Of a stretch of DNA of 10,881 nt, positions 5,359 to 10,881 are shown piece after piece. The stretch spans positions 1 through 10,881 of the forward strand of contig CAYSEZ010000029.1 in NCBI GenBank assembly GCA_964430375.1, written 5' to 3'. The translations under genes and the position numbers were made by a program. Under the pieces are notes generated by a model. The model was not told where the DNA came from, did no database searches, and saw only the letters and a program-made list of their open reading frames with translations. The number at the start of each line of letters is the position of its first letter. The stretch's first letter is position 1. Source of the DNA: HGM10836 sp964430375. Lineage in GTDB: Bacteria > Bacillota_I > Bacilli_A > RF39 > UBA660.

Positions 5359-6633
5359 TTACGGCTTGAGTGCAGTTATTGGAAGAATATATATACCTGT
5401 TTCTTTATTTTTTACTACTGCTCCAAAATTACTCGTTATAATACACATAAATATTGGTTTTTTTATCATTTGATCATAAAATTTAAGTAAATTTTTAGAA
5501 GCTTCCTCGACTTGGTTATATCCTAGTTTTATTTCAATTGCAGCATATTCGCCATCAGCAAATTCTAATATAGAATCTACTTCTAAACCAGTAACATTAT
5601 CTCTAAAATGATATAAATGTCCTCCTAGATGTTCTATATAAATTCTTAAATCTCTTTCTACTAACGCTTCAAATAAAAATCCAAATGTTTTTAAATCACT
5701 AATCAATTTAGTTGGTGTTAAATTAAGTAAACTAGAGGAAAGAGAAGGATCTACTAAATGTCTTTTCGGAGTTTTCCCAAGACGTTCTTTAGACCTATAA
5801 TTTTCACTATATGCTTCATCTTTACATAGTATATTTAGCCTATCTAAAACATCTAAATAATCTTCTAAAGTAGTTCTACTTTTTATCAAATTTTCATCAC
5901 TATCATTTTCTTTTATATCATTTAATAAAGCATTATTACTTACTATTGTAGATTCATTTCTTGCTAATGATTTAAGTAAAGTTCTCATTTTATTTTTATC
6001 TCTTTTTTTATCATCATTAATATCTTTATCAAGTATACTTTCTATATAACTTTTAGGAATTAATCCATAATTTTTAGGATTAGTTTTTAAATTACTGGGC
6101 CAGCCTCCTCGTATGATAAGTTCTGCAATTTCGTTAATATTTTTTTTATCTACTGTTTTATTTTTTTGAGTGCCATCACGCATTGCCATAAGTGATGCAT
6201 CTCCAGTTGAATCACCCGATTCATATAAACTCATCGGATACATCTTTATTTTACCAATTCTACCTGCTCCAGAGTGATAAATTCTTTTTGATTTTTCATC
6301 ATTTAAACTAGTAGAACAAGTAAGAATATATTTCCCAGTATTAGAATCCTCATCACATTTTCTTCTTGTTTTATCCCATACTTCAGGAACTAAATGCCAC
6401 TCATCTATTAAAAGAGGAAGTTTTCCATCAAAAATTAAATCTAAATCAAGTTCTGCTTGTGCTTTAGTTTCTTCATTATCAAGATATTTAATAGTTTTTG
6501 CATGTCTAGAAGAAGTCCATGTCTTTCCACACCATTTAGGTCCTTCGACTGAAACTGCTCCAAAAGTGTCTAAATAGTCATCAATATTTTTATCTATTAA
6601 TCTTTCAATATATTTATCTTTATCAAATTCCAT
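5359..6633 (-). CDS. AAA_14 / DUF4143 ATP-binding protein
   Basis: This 424-residue protein has the length usual for the family. The Walker A motif is GPKWCGKT (31-38) and the Walker B is LPLLIDEW (72-79, Asp77/Glu78). The sensor stretch KYILTCST and the AGRIGKIKMYPMSLYES block are typical of AAA_14. The C-terminal half matches DUF4143: a DNA-binding-like middle, then EVDSILEF...AAIEIKLG, which carries the Asp and Glu-x-Lys of a PD-(D/E)XK-type fold, and the ending IYILPITALKP. These proteins are widespread and often patchy in distribution. Their biological role is not settled. The ATG at 6633 has a GAGGTGAT site. The gene reads as less extremely AT-rich than its neighbours, consistent with acquisition. 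Confidence 0.9.
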   Translation of the reverse strand: MEFDKDKYIERLIDKNIDDYLDTFGAVSVEGPKWCGKTWTSSRHAKTIKYLDNEETKAQAELDLDLIFDGKLPLLIDEWHLVPEVWDKTRRKCDEDSNTGKYILTCSTSLNDEKSKRIYHSGAGRIGKIKMYPMSLYESGDSTGDASLMAMRDGTQKNKTVDKKNINEIAELIIRGGWPSNLKTNPKNYGLIPKSYIESILDKDINDDKKRDKNKMRTLLKSLARNESTIVSNNALLNDIKENDSDENLIKSRTTLEDYLDVLDRLNILCKDEAYSENYRSKERLGKTPKRHLVDPSLSSSLLNLTPTKLISDLKTFGFLFEALVERDLRIYIEHLGGHLYHFRDNVTGLEVDSILEFADGEYAAIEIKLGYNQVEEASKNLLKFYDQMIKKPIFMCIITSNFGAVVKNKETGIYILPITALKP

Positions 6634-6652
6634 ATAATATCACCTCGTATTA

Positions 6653-6681
6653 AGAATAACATATTTTTTTATTATTTTCAA
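6653..6681 (-). promoter_or_regulatory. putative promoter of the AAA ATPase
   Basis: On the minus strand, TTGAAA (6681-6676) and TATTCT (6658-6653) are separated by 17 bases, with the start codon about 20 bases downstream of the -10. The 23-bp repeats lie directly upstream, so they are well placed to influence this promoter. Confidence 0.45.
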
Positions 6682-6688
6682 GAACAAA

Positions 6689-6775
6689 TATACAATTTTT
6701 AAGACTTTTACTGTGCATTTTTTAAGACTTTTGCTATACAATTTTTAAGAATTTTACTATACAATTTTTAAAACT
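6689..6775. repeat. 23-bp tandem repeat, about 3.8 copies
   Basis: Units start at 6689, 6712, 6735 and 6758, the last being 18 bases long and running into the GHL10 stop codon. The plus-strand consensus is TATACAATTTTTAAGACTTT followed by TAC. Copies 1 and 3 are nearly identical, copy 2 differs mainly in its first six bases, and copy 4 differs near its end. There are no unique spacers between units. The array sits between the GHL10 gene and the ATPase promoter. Confidence 0.85.
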
Positions 6776-7958
6776 AATTATCTAATATACCTTTTAAATT
6801 ATTTACCTCTTCTTTTAGAGTTTCATTATCTATATCACTAAATAAATAGTTATATCTAAATATAAAGAATCCTTCATAATTACTTTTATTTCTTCCTATT
6901 AATATTTGTTTTTTTATAATATCACTATTTTCTAACCATTCGTTCTTACCAGATCCTGCATAATTATCTATTTCTCCAGTTTTATATATAGAAAGTGATA
7001 TATATAATTTTGAATTATTTTTTATTAAATCATTAAAATCATTTAATACTTTTATATATGGTTTATTACTATTATTAAAACCATAATATAACTGAGGTGC
7101 AATAAAATCTATATACCCTTCTTTACTTAAAATATATTCTATATCTAAATATTCATTATTTAAGTTATTTTCTATATTACCTGATGGAGAAATACCAAAT
7201 AATACATCTTCTTTTATACTTTTAATACTTTCATATGTTGTTTTAATTAAATTATTTATATTTTCTATTCTATATTCATTAATAGATAAATTACCACCAC
7301 TTTCTTTATAATTATCATAATCTAAATTATCTATTTTATCATTTGGATAAAAATAATCATCATATAAAATACCATCTATATCATAATTTTTTGTTATTTC
7401 TTCTACTCCTTTTATTATTAAATCAAGTGCTTTTTCACTAGAGGGATTAAAATAAATACCATTATCACTTATTTCTATATCATTAGTATTTAGCATATTA
7501 TAAATAATACTTTCTTTACTAATACTATCTATGTCACTATTATTTCTTATTCTATAAGGGTTTATCCAAACATAAATTTTCATATTTTTTAAGTGAGATT
7601 TCTCTACAAAGCATTTTAATATATCAAAGTTTAATAAATCATCTTCATTATTAACAACACTTAAACTAGGTTTAAAATAACTAGAATAGTATATTGCATC
7701 ACTAAATGCTCTTACCTGGAGGACTATAGTATTAAGATTATATTCATATACATTATTAATCATTTCATCTATTATTTCTTTTTGCTCTTTTTCTCCTTTT
7801 CCTTTTAGAGTGCTGTAATCTATATAAGAAATAAAAACTCCTTTTACTTCTTCTTTTGCTTCTGTTTCTTCTTTTATTTCTTCTTTACTATTATACTCTT
7901 TATAAATTATAAATATAGATAGTATAAATAATATAAATATAAATAATTTCTTTTTCAT
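6774..7958 (-). CDS. GHL10 (family-10-type) glycoside hydrolase-like protein, membrane-anchored
   Basis: The 394-residue protein begins with a signal anchor (residues 4-20), then a Lys/Glu-rich linker (21-38), then the GHL10 barrel. Diagnostic stretches are KGVFISYIDYSTLKGKGE (39-56), NTIVLQVRAFSDAIY (76-90), IYVWINPYRIRN (128-139), DGILYDDYFYP (195-205) and FGISPSGN (about 253-260). Family knowledge places it outside the membrane acting on glycans, probably cell-wall or spore-related; the exact substrate is unknown. Its ATG overlaps the TGA of the M50 protease gene by ATGA, so the two are translationally coupled and it is the last gene of the mre/spoIVF operon. Confidence 0.9.
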   Translation of the reverse strand: MKKKLFIFILFILSIFIIYKEYNSKEEIKEETEAKEEVKGVFISYIDYSTLKGKGEKEQKEIIDEMINNVYEYNLNTIVLQVRAFSDAIYYSSYFKPSLSVVNNEDDLLNFDILKCFVEKSHLKNMKIYVWINPYRIRNNSDIDSISKESIIYNMLNTNDIEISDNGIYFNPSSEKALDLIIKGVEEITKNYDIDGILYDDYFYPNDKIDNLDYDNYKESGGNLSINEYRIENINNLIKTTYESIKSIKEDVLFGISPSGNIENNLNNEYLDIEYILSKEGYIDFIAPQLYYGFNNSNKPYIKVLNDFNDLIKNNSKLYISLSIYKTGEIDNYAGSGKNEWLENSDIIKKQILIGRNKSNYEGFFIFRYNYLFSDIDNETLKEEVNNLKGILDN

Positions 7959-8638
7959 TTTTCACCATACCTTTTATATAAATAATCTTTTTCTGTTATA
8001 TATTTATTATTATTTTTTATTATATGTCTTTTATCTTTATAAAAATTATTTTTATTATTAATAATTTTAAACTTTTTAAAATTAAAGTTTTCTATATATC
8101 TTTCAAGTAATAATTTATTATATAAATAATCTTGTCTTCTTATAAAAATAAATGTTTCATATCCTAAAAGAATAATCATACTACTCAAGTTAACATTATT
8201 TATTTTTAATAATATTAATATTATAAATATATAAGATATTATAATAGTAATTTTATTACTTAATTTATATGTAAATATATAGTTATTTAATATATTAAGT
8301 ATTCTTCCTCCATCTAATGGATATATTGGTAATAAATTAAATATAAGAAGTGTTTTATTATATTCTTTAAAAATAATAAAGTTTCTATAAGTAATTATTC
8401 CTTTATTAAATAGAAAATATATAAATATAAAATATATAATTTGTACTAAAGGACCTCCAAGTAATATAATTAGTTCTTCATATAATGGTTTATTTAGTTT
8501 TTCATTAAATTTTATTGTACCTCCGAATGGATAAATACATATTTTATCTAGATTCCATTTAAAAAGATAAGAAAATAAGAAGTGTCCTAGTTCATGAATT
8601 ATAATAATAGAAAATATAATAGTAAATTCTTTAAACAT
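7955..8638 (-). CDS. spoIVFB: M50 site-2 protease, SpoIVFB-like
   Basis: This is an intramembrane zinc metalloprotease. HELGH (15-19) and the LDGGR block (108-112, in NLLPIYPLDGGR) supply the two His, Glu and Asp of the active site. FGGTIKFNE and GGPLVQ are conserved in SpoIVFB. In B. subtilis it cleaves pro-sigma-K in the mother-cell membrane around the forespore and is held inactive by SpoIVFA, encoded just upstream here too. The stated start is the first ATG (8638). That leaves out the usual first membrane helix, and its AGGA touches the ATG with no spacing. The same frame continues upstream to 8704 with typical SpoIVFB sequence, so the real protein is probably about 16-22 residues longer. 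It ends ATGA-overlapped with the GHL10 gene. Confidence 0.85.
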   Translation of the reverse strand: MFKEFTIIFSIIIIHELGHFLFSYLFKWNLDKICIYPFGGTIKFNEKLNKPLYEELIILLGGPLVQIIYFIFIYFLFNKGIITYRNFIIFKEYNKTLLIFNLLPIYPLDGGRILNILNNYIFTYKLSNKITIIISYIFIILILLKINNVNLSSMIILLGYETFIFIRRQDYLYNKLLLERYIENFNFKKFKIINNKNNFYKDKRHIIKNNNKYITEKDYLYKRYGEK

Positions 8639-8704
8639 TCCTGTTACTATTATTAAAATAATAAATAAGTATGTTAAAGGGTGAATATATAATTTATTTA
8701 ATAT
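8639..8704 (-). other. probable N-terminal extension of spoIVFB using a non-AUG start
   Basis: Above ATG 8638 the frame reads ILNKLYIHPLTYLFIILI, then IVTG, before MFKEF. IHPL followed by a hydrophobic helix and TG is the normal N-terminus of SpoIVFB proteins. No ATG, GTG or TTG exists in this frame between the stop at 8719-8717 and 8638. Candidate starts are ATA (8704-8702) or ATT (8686-8684). This stretch overlaps the end of the spoIVFA-like gene (stop at 8696-8694), which suits coupled initiation. Confidence 0.6.
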
Positions 8705-9278
8705 ATTCTTTATAATCTAAATACTTCCCATCTTTAGAAAATGTTAAATATAAATCATTATTTACTTCTCCTAGAAATTCACCTTTATTAACATAGTCAT
8801 ATATATCTATACTAATAGAATCTAAATTACCATATAAAACATCTATTCCATCTATTTGTTCTATTATAATAGTATTTCCATAATCTTCTTTTTCTCCTTT
8901 AAAAACCACTATACCTGATTCTAAAATAGGTACTAAATAATTAGAACCTACTGATAACTTTACTCCATCTTTATATATACTTTCATCTTCATAAGTTAAA
9001 TTTTCACTAAAAACTGGAGTTATTTCTTCTTTAACGATATTTTCAAATGGAATAATATCTCCGAAAGTTTTTTTAAAATAATTATTTATTTTAGCAAAAC
9101 TAATATTTGAAGTAATAAAATTATATACTTTGTTATCTTTATCTACTTTTTTTAAAATTATTAATACACTTAAAAATAATACTATGCATATCATAAGTTT
9201 TATAAGTAGTTTAGAAAAGAAGTTGTTTTTTTTAGTTTTATTTTTTAATAAATACTTATTAACAGATTTATATTCCAT
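8694..9278 (-). CDS. spoIVFA: SpoIVFA-like protein with inactive LytM/M23 domain
   Basis: The 194-residue protein has a basic cytoplasmic N-terminus, one membrane segment (about 24-43), a linker, and a LytM-like beta domain (about 116-183: SGIVVFKGEKEDYGNTIIIE, DGIDVLYGNLDSI, VNKGEFLGEV). The zinc ligands of active M23 peptidases (HxxxD and HxH) are absent; asparagine replaces histidine in YGNL. This is the state of SpoIVFA, the scaffold and inhibitor of the SpoIVFB protease, and the next gene is the matching protease. The ATG at 9278 has a GGTGAT site 4-5 bases away. An alternative is a generic non-catalytic M23 protein, but the neighbour makes SpoIVFA the better call. Confidence 0.75.
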   Translation of the reverse strand: MEYKSVNKYLLKNKTKKNNFFSKLLIKLMICIVLFLSVLIILKKVDKDNKVYNFITSNISFAKINNYFKKTFGDIIPFENIVKEEITPVFSENLTYEDESIYKDGVKLSVGSNYLVPILESGIVVFKGEKEDYGNTIIIEQIDGIDVLYGNLDSISIDIYDYVNKGEFLGEVNNDLYLTFSKDGKYLDYKEYIK

Positions 9279-9307
9279 ATTATCACCACTAAATAATATG
9301 ATAAATA

Positions 9308-9748
9308 TTAGTAATTTAATCTTTTTTTATTATGCTTTTTTAAGACAAAAATAGATATTATTAAGTATATAAAATTAAGTATAAAAGATGAACCATATAT
9401 TATAAATAAATTAGTTATAGGTATATCACTTAATATAAATAATAATAGATAATATAAAGTTATATTAAGTATAAAGATAAATAAAATAGAAAGTATATTA
9501 TCTTTATATAAAATATTAGTAATTAAACCTAATATTAAAAAAATTAAAACATATAAAAATATTAAGTTACTAAATAATAAATCATATATAATACCTATAA
9601 TTAATAGTATAAAGTAATACTTTTTGTTTAATAATTTATAAATAATTGGAAATGAACTTATAAATAATAAAGGTATAAATAAAGTATTAGATAAATTAAT
9701 TAGTCTTAAATAAATATCTAGTATTACAGTAATTATTACATATAACAT
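9308..9748 (-). CDS. mreD: rod shape-determining protein MreD
   Basis: This 146-residue, very hydrophobic protein has about five membrane segments and ends in a basic tail (KKHNKKRLNY). Length, topology and position directly after mreC identify it better than any motif, because MreD is poorly conserved. It is thought to work with MreC and MreB in the elongasome that directs side-wall peptidoglycan synthesis. Its ATG overlaps the mreC stop by one base (TAATG), showing translational coupling. The spoIVFA-like gene follows after 29 bases. minC and minD, which lie between these genes in B. subtilis, are not here. Confidence 0.8.
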   Translation of the reverse strand: MLYVIITVILDIYLRLINLSNTLFIPLLFISSFPIIYKLLNKKYYFILLIIGIIYDLLFSNLIFLYVLIFLILGLITNILYKDNILSILFIFILNITLYYLLLFILSDIPITNLFIIYGSSFILNFIYLIISIFVLKKHNKKRLNY

Positions 9749-10494
9749 TATTTACTCCTTAAAACTGCGATATATTTTGCATCACAAGAGTTAAAACCTT
9801 CGATATAAAATATATTACTTATACCATAGTTATCTTTTTGTATTTCTTTTACAATACCTATAAATATACCACTAGGAAGATTACCCATTCCTGTAGTATA
9901 TACTTTATCATTTACTTTTATATCATTATAATTACTAATATCACTTACTTTATAAATATTATCTTTATAATAAGATAAAGATCCATAATTATTATTTATT
10001 TTTATAGATAAGTTTAAATTATTATTATTAATTAATTTAACTACAGAATTATCATCATATAAAATATCAATAATACCTATAAGACCAGAAGTATTAACTA
10101 CTGGACTACCCTTTTCTATATTATCATTTTTTCCTTTATCTATTATAAATGTATTAGTAATATCATCTCTATTTATTACAGTAGAATAAATTATATCATA
10201 AGAAGTATATATTTTTTTTAAATTTAGTTCTTCTTTTAAAGTATTTATTTCTTCTTCTAATTCTTTATTTTGATTAGTTATAATTTCGTTATTTGTTAAA
10301 CCATTAGTTAACTTTTCATTTTCTAATTTATATTTTTTATAGTTTTTTAAATCTATATATTTATCTATAATACTAATAGATTTAAGTGATAAGTTCTTTA
10401 ATTTAGATTTAGTAAAATAATTATTTTTATTACCTATAAAAAATAATATAAAAATAAGTAAAATAAGTATTAATATTTTTAAGTATTTTTTCAT
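9748..10494 (-). CDS. mreC: rod shape-determining protein MreC
   Basis: This 248-residue protein has the usual architecture: N-terminal membrane anchor (4-21), a coiled coil (about 50-95, rich in Glu, Lys, Asn and Leu) and the two-barrel extracytoplasmic domain (about 98-248). Hallmarks are VINRDDITNTFIIDKGKNDN, EKGSPVVNTSGLIGII and VYTTGMGNLPSGIFIGIV. It links cytoplasmic MreB to the wall synthases outside. The ATG at 10494 has GGTGAT about 7 bases ahead. No mreB is seen upstream within the window. The coding sequence is extremely AT-rich, like the rest of this operon. Confidence 0.92.
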   Translation of the reverse strand: MKKYLKILILILLIFILFFIGNKNNYFTKSKLKNLSLKSISIIDKYIDLKNYKKYKLENEKLTNGLTNNEIITNQNKELEEEINTLKEELNLKKIYTSYDIIYSTVINRDDITNTFIIDKGKNDNIEKGSPVVNTSGLIGIIDILYDDNSVVKLINNNNLNLSIKINNNYGSLSYYKDNIYKVSDISNYNDIKVNDKVYTTGMGNLPSGIFIGIVKEIQKDNYGISNIFYIEGFNSCDAKYIAVLRSK

Positions 10495-10515
10495 ATATAA
10501 TCACCATTATTAGTA

Positions 10516-10544
10516 TATATAGAAAAATAAGTAATTATTGTCGA
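10516..10544 (-). promoter_or_regulatory. putative promoter of the mreC operon
   Basis: On the minus strand, TCGACA (10544-10539) and TATATA (10521-10516) are separated by 17 bases. The leader would be short, about 15-20 bases, and contains the GGTGAT ribosome site of mreC. This is the best-placed promoter for mreC-mreD-spoIVFA-spoIVFB-GHL10, because a terminator lies upstream at 10746-10788. Confidence 0.5.
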
Positions 10545-10604
10545 AAAAATTAATCTATCTTATTATTTCATAAGTATATTTTTTATTTACACATATCAAA
10601 TTCC

Positions 10605-10631
10605 TTGACATTTACAATATTTTGTTATAAT
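10605..10631 (+). promoter_or_regulatory. strong plus-strand promoter without a gene
   Basis: A consensus -35 TTGACA (10605-10610) and an extended -10 TGTTATAAT (10623-10631, core 10626-10631) have a 15-base spacer; TAATAT at 10628-10633 gives 17. It points right, away from mreC. Downstream there is a CAAGAA/TTCTTG hairpin (from about 10639) but no start codon with an open frame before the IS-like end at 10829. Confidence 0.5.
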
Positions 10632-10745
10632 ATATATACCAAGAAAAGAAACCTTCTTGACATAGTAAAAATATAGTGTTATTATTTATTCATAGAAGAG
10701 AAAATAACTTTTCTAATGTATATTTATTAATATCATAAATATACT

Positions 10746-10788
10746 AAAAAAAGAGATACTCTAATTTTGATGTGTTAGATGCTATCTC
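10746..10788 (-). terminator. rho-independent terminator upstream of mreC
   Basis: GAGATA (10753-10758) pairs with TATCTC (10783-10788), and inside it CTAA pairs with TTAG. On the minus strand the hairpin is followed by seven T (10752-10746). It would stop leftward transcripts entering from beyond the right edge, which isolates the mreC operon. The gene it originally served is not in view. Confidence 0.65.
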
Positions 10789-10828
10789 CGATTAATTATA
10801 TTTTGAAAATAGCACCAGTACTACATAG

Positions 10829-10881
10829 TGAATTGTACCCCATAAAATGGACACGATAGTGGTATAATTTATTGATCAATT
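10829..10881 (+). mobile_element. probable end of an IS3-family (IS150-type) insertion sequence
   Basis: From 10829 the sequence begins TGAATTGTACCCCATAAAAT and continues GGACAC. This resembles the terminal repeats of many IS3/IS150-group elements, which start with TG, have a CCCC block and end in TGGACA. A TATAAT (10863-10868) just inside could serve the transposase promoter. The transposase itself lies beyond the window, so the call rests on the terminus pattern only. Confidence 0.4.

Larger units (their letters stand above)
10495..10828. other. gene-free stretch upstream of mreC
   Basis: No coding frame with a ribosome site is visible on either strand. The stretch holds the mreC promoter, the orphan plus-strand promoter, a small AGAAAA/TTTTCT hairpin near 10700 and the minus-strand terminator. 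The 40 bases from 10789 to 10828 show no recognisable feature and adjoin the IS-like end. Confidence 0.6.

Noticed and set aside
6689..6775. CRISPR array
   Set aside because: The 23-bp units are directly adjacent with no spacers, and no cas genes are present. It is a plain tandem repeat.
511..7957. Mycoplasma genetic code (TGA = Trp), suggested by the extreme AT content
   Set aside because: TGA ends genes at 511 and 7955 exactly where family length and overlaps demand it, and Trp codons are TGG.
9279..9330. Sigma-E promoter in front of the spoIVFA-like gene
   Set aside because: A CATATTAT resembling a -10 is present, but no matching -35 is found at the right distance, so it cannot be supported.
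9130..9354. Plus-strand open frame of 74 codons
   Set aside because: It lies antisense across the spoIVFA-like start and the mreD end, has no ribosome site, and encodes low-complexity hydrophobic sequence. It is a shadow of the real genes.
10753..10788. The hairpin upstream of mreC acting as a plus-strand terminator
   Set aside because: On the plus side it is followed by CGATTAATTA with no T-run; only the minus direction fits.

Overview
The window is very AT-rich and bacterial. It looks like a low-GC, endospore-forming Firmicute (Bacilli or Clostridia grade). The supports are an mreC-mreD-spoIVFA-spoIVFB gene string (the B. subtilis mre/min/spoIVF neighbourhood without minCD), strong GGAGG-type ribosome sites, and a membrane XRE regulator and TetR regulators of gut-Firmicute type. 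TGA is used as a stop (genes ending at 511 and 7955) and Trp is read from TGG, so this is the standard bacterial code and not the mycoplasma code. All convincing genes lie on the minus strand. They are described below in transcription order, from high to low coordinates.

Right part (10881 to 6774): the window ends in a probable IS3-type element terminus. Next come a minus-strand terminator hairpin, an orphan plus-strand promoter, and a promoter and ribosome site leading into a tightly packed operon: mreC, mreD, a catalytically degenerate LytM protein (SpoIVFA-like), an M50 site-2 protease (SpoIVFB-like) and a GHL10 family-10-type glycoside hydrolase. MreC and MreD organise the elongation machinery of the cell wall. 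SpoIVFA and SpoIVFB form the intramembrane protease complex that activates sigma-K in sporulating relatives. The coding frame of spoIVFB runs upstream of its first ATG without any ATG, GTG or TTG codon, which suggests a rare start codon.

Middle (6773 to 4171): 23-bp tandem repeats are followed by an AAA_14/DUF4143 ATPase with its own promoter. Its base composition looks slightly different from its neighbours, so it may be acquired. Next is a helical protein of unknown role that starts with a J-domain-like fold lacking the HPD motif.

Left part (4170 to 1): a regulatory and membrane-protein cluster. A small two-TM protein and a TetR regulator form a two-gene unit behind a palindrome. Then come an XRE regulator anchored in the membrane with an extracytoplasmic four-cysteine domain, a six-TM membrane protein, a stand-alone copy of the same four-cysteine domain, and an HXXEE-family membrane protein. 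Two of these genes share an identical 30-bp leader. A TetR fragment without its DNA-binding domain and a strong terminator follow. A new gene starts at the extreme left edge. The paired XRE-anchored and stand-alone four-cysteine proteins are the best candidate for an undescribed system: possibly a membrane one-component sensor with a paralogous partner or decoy.
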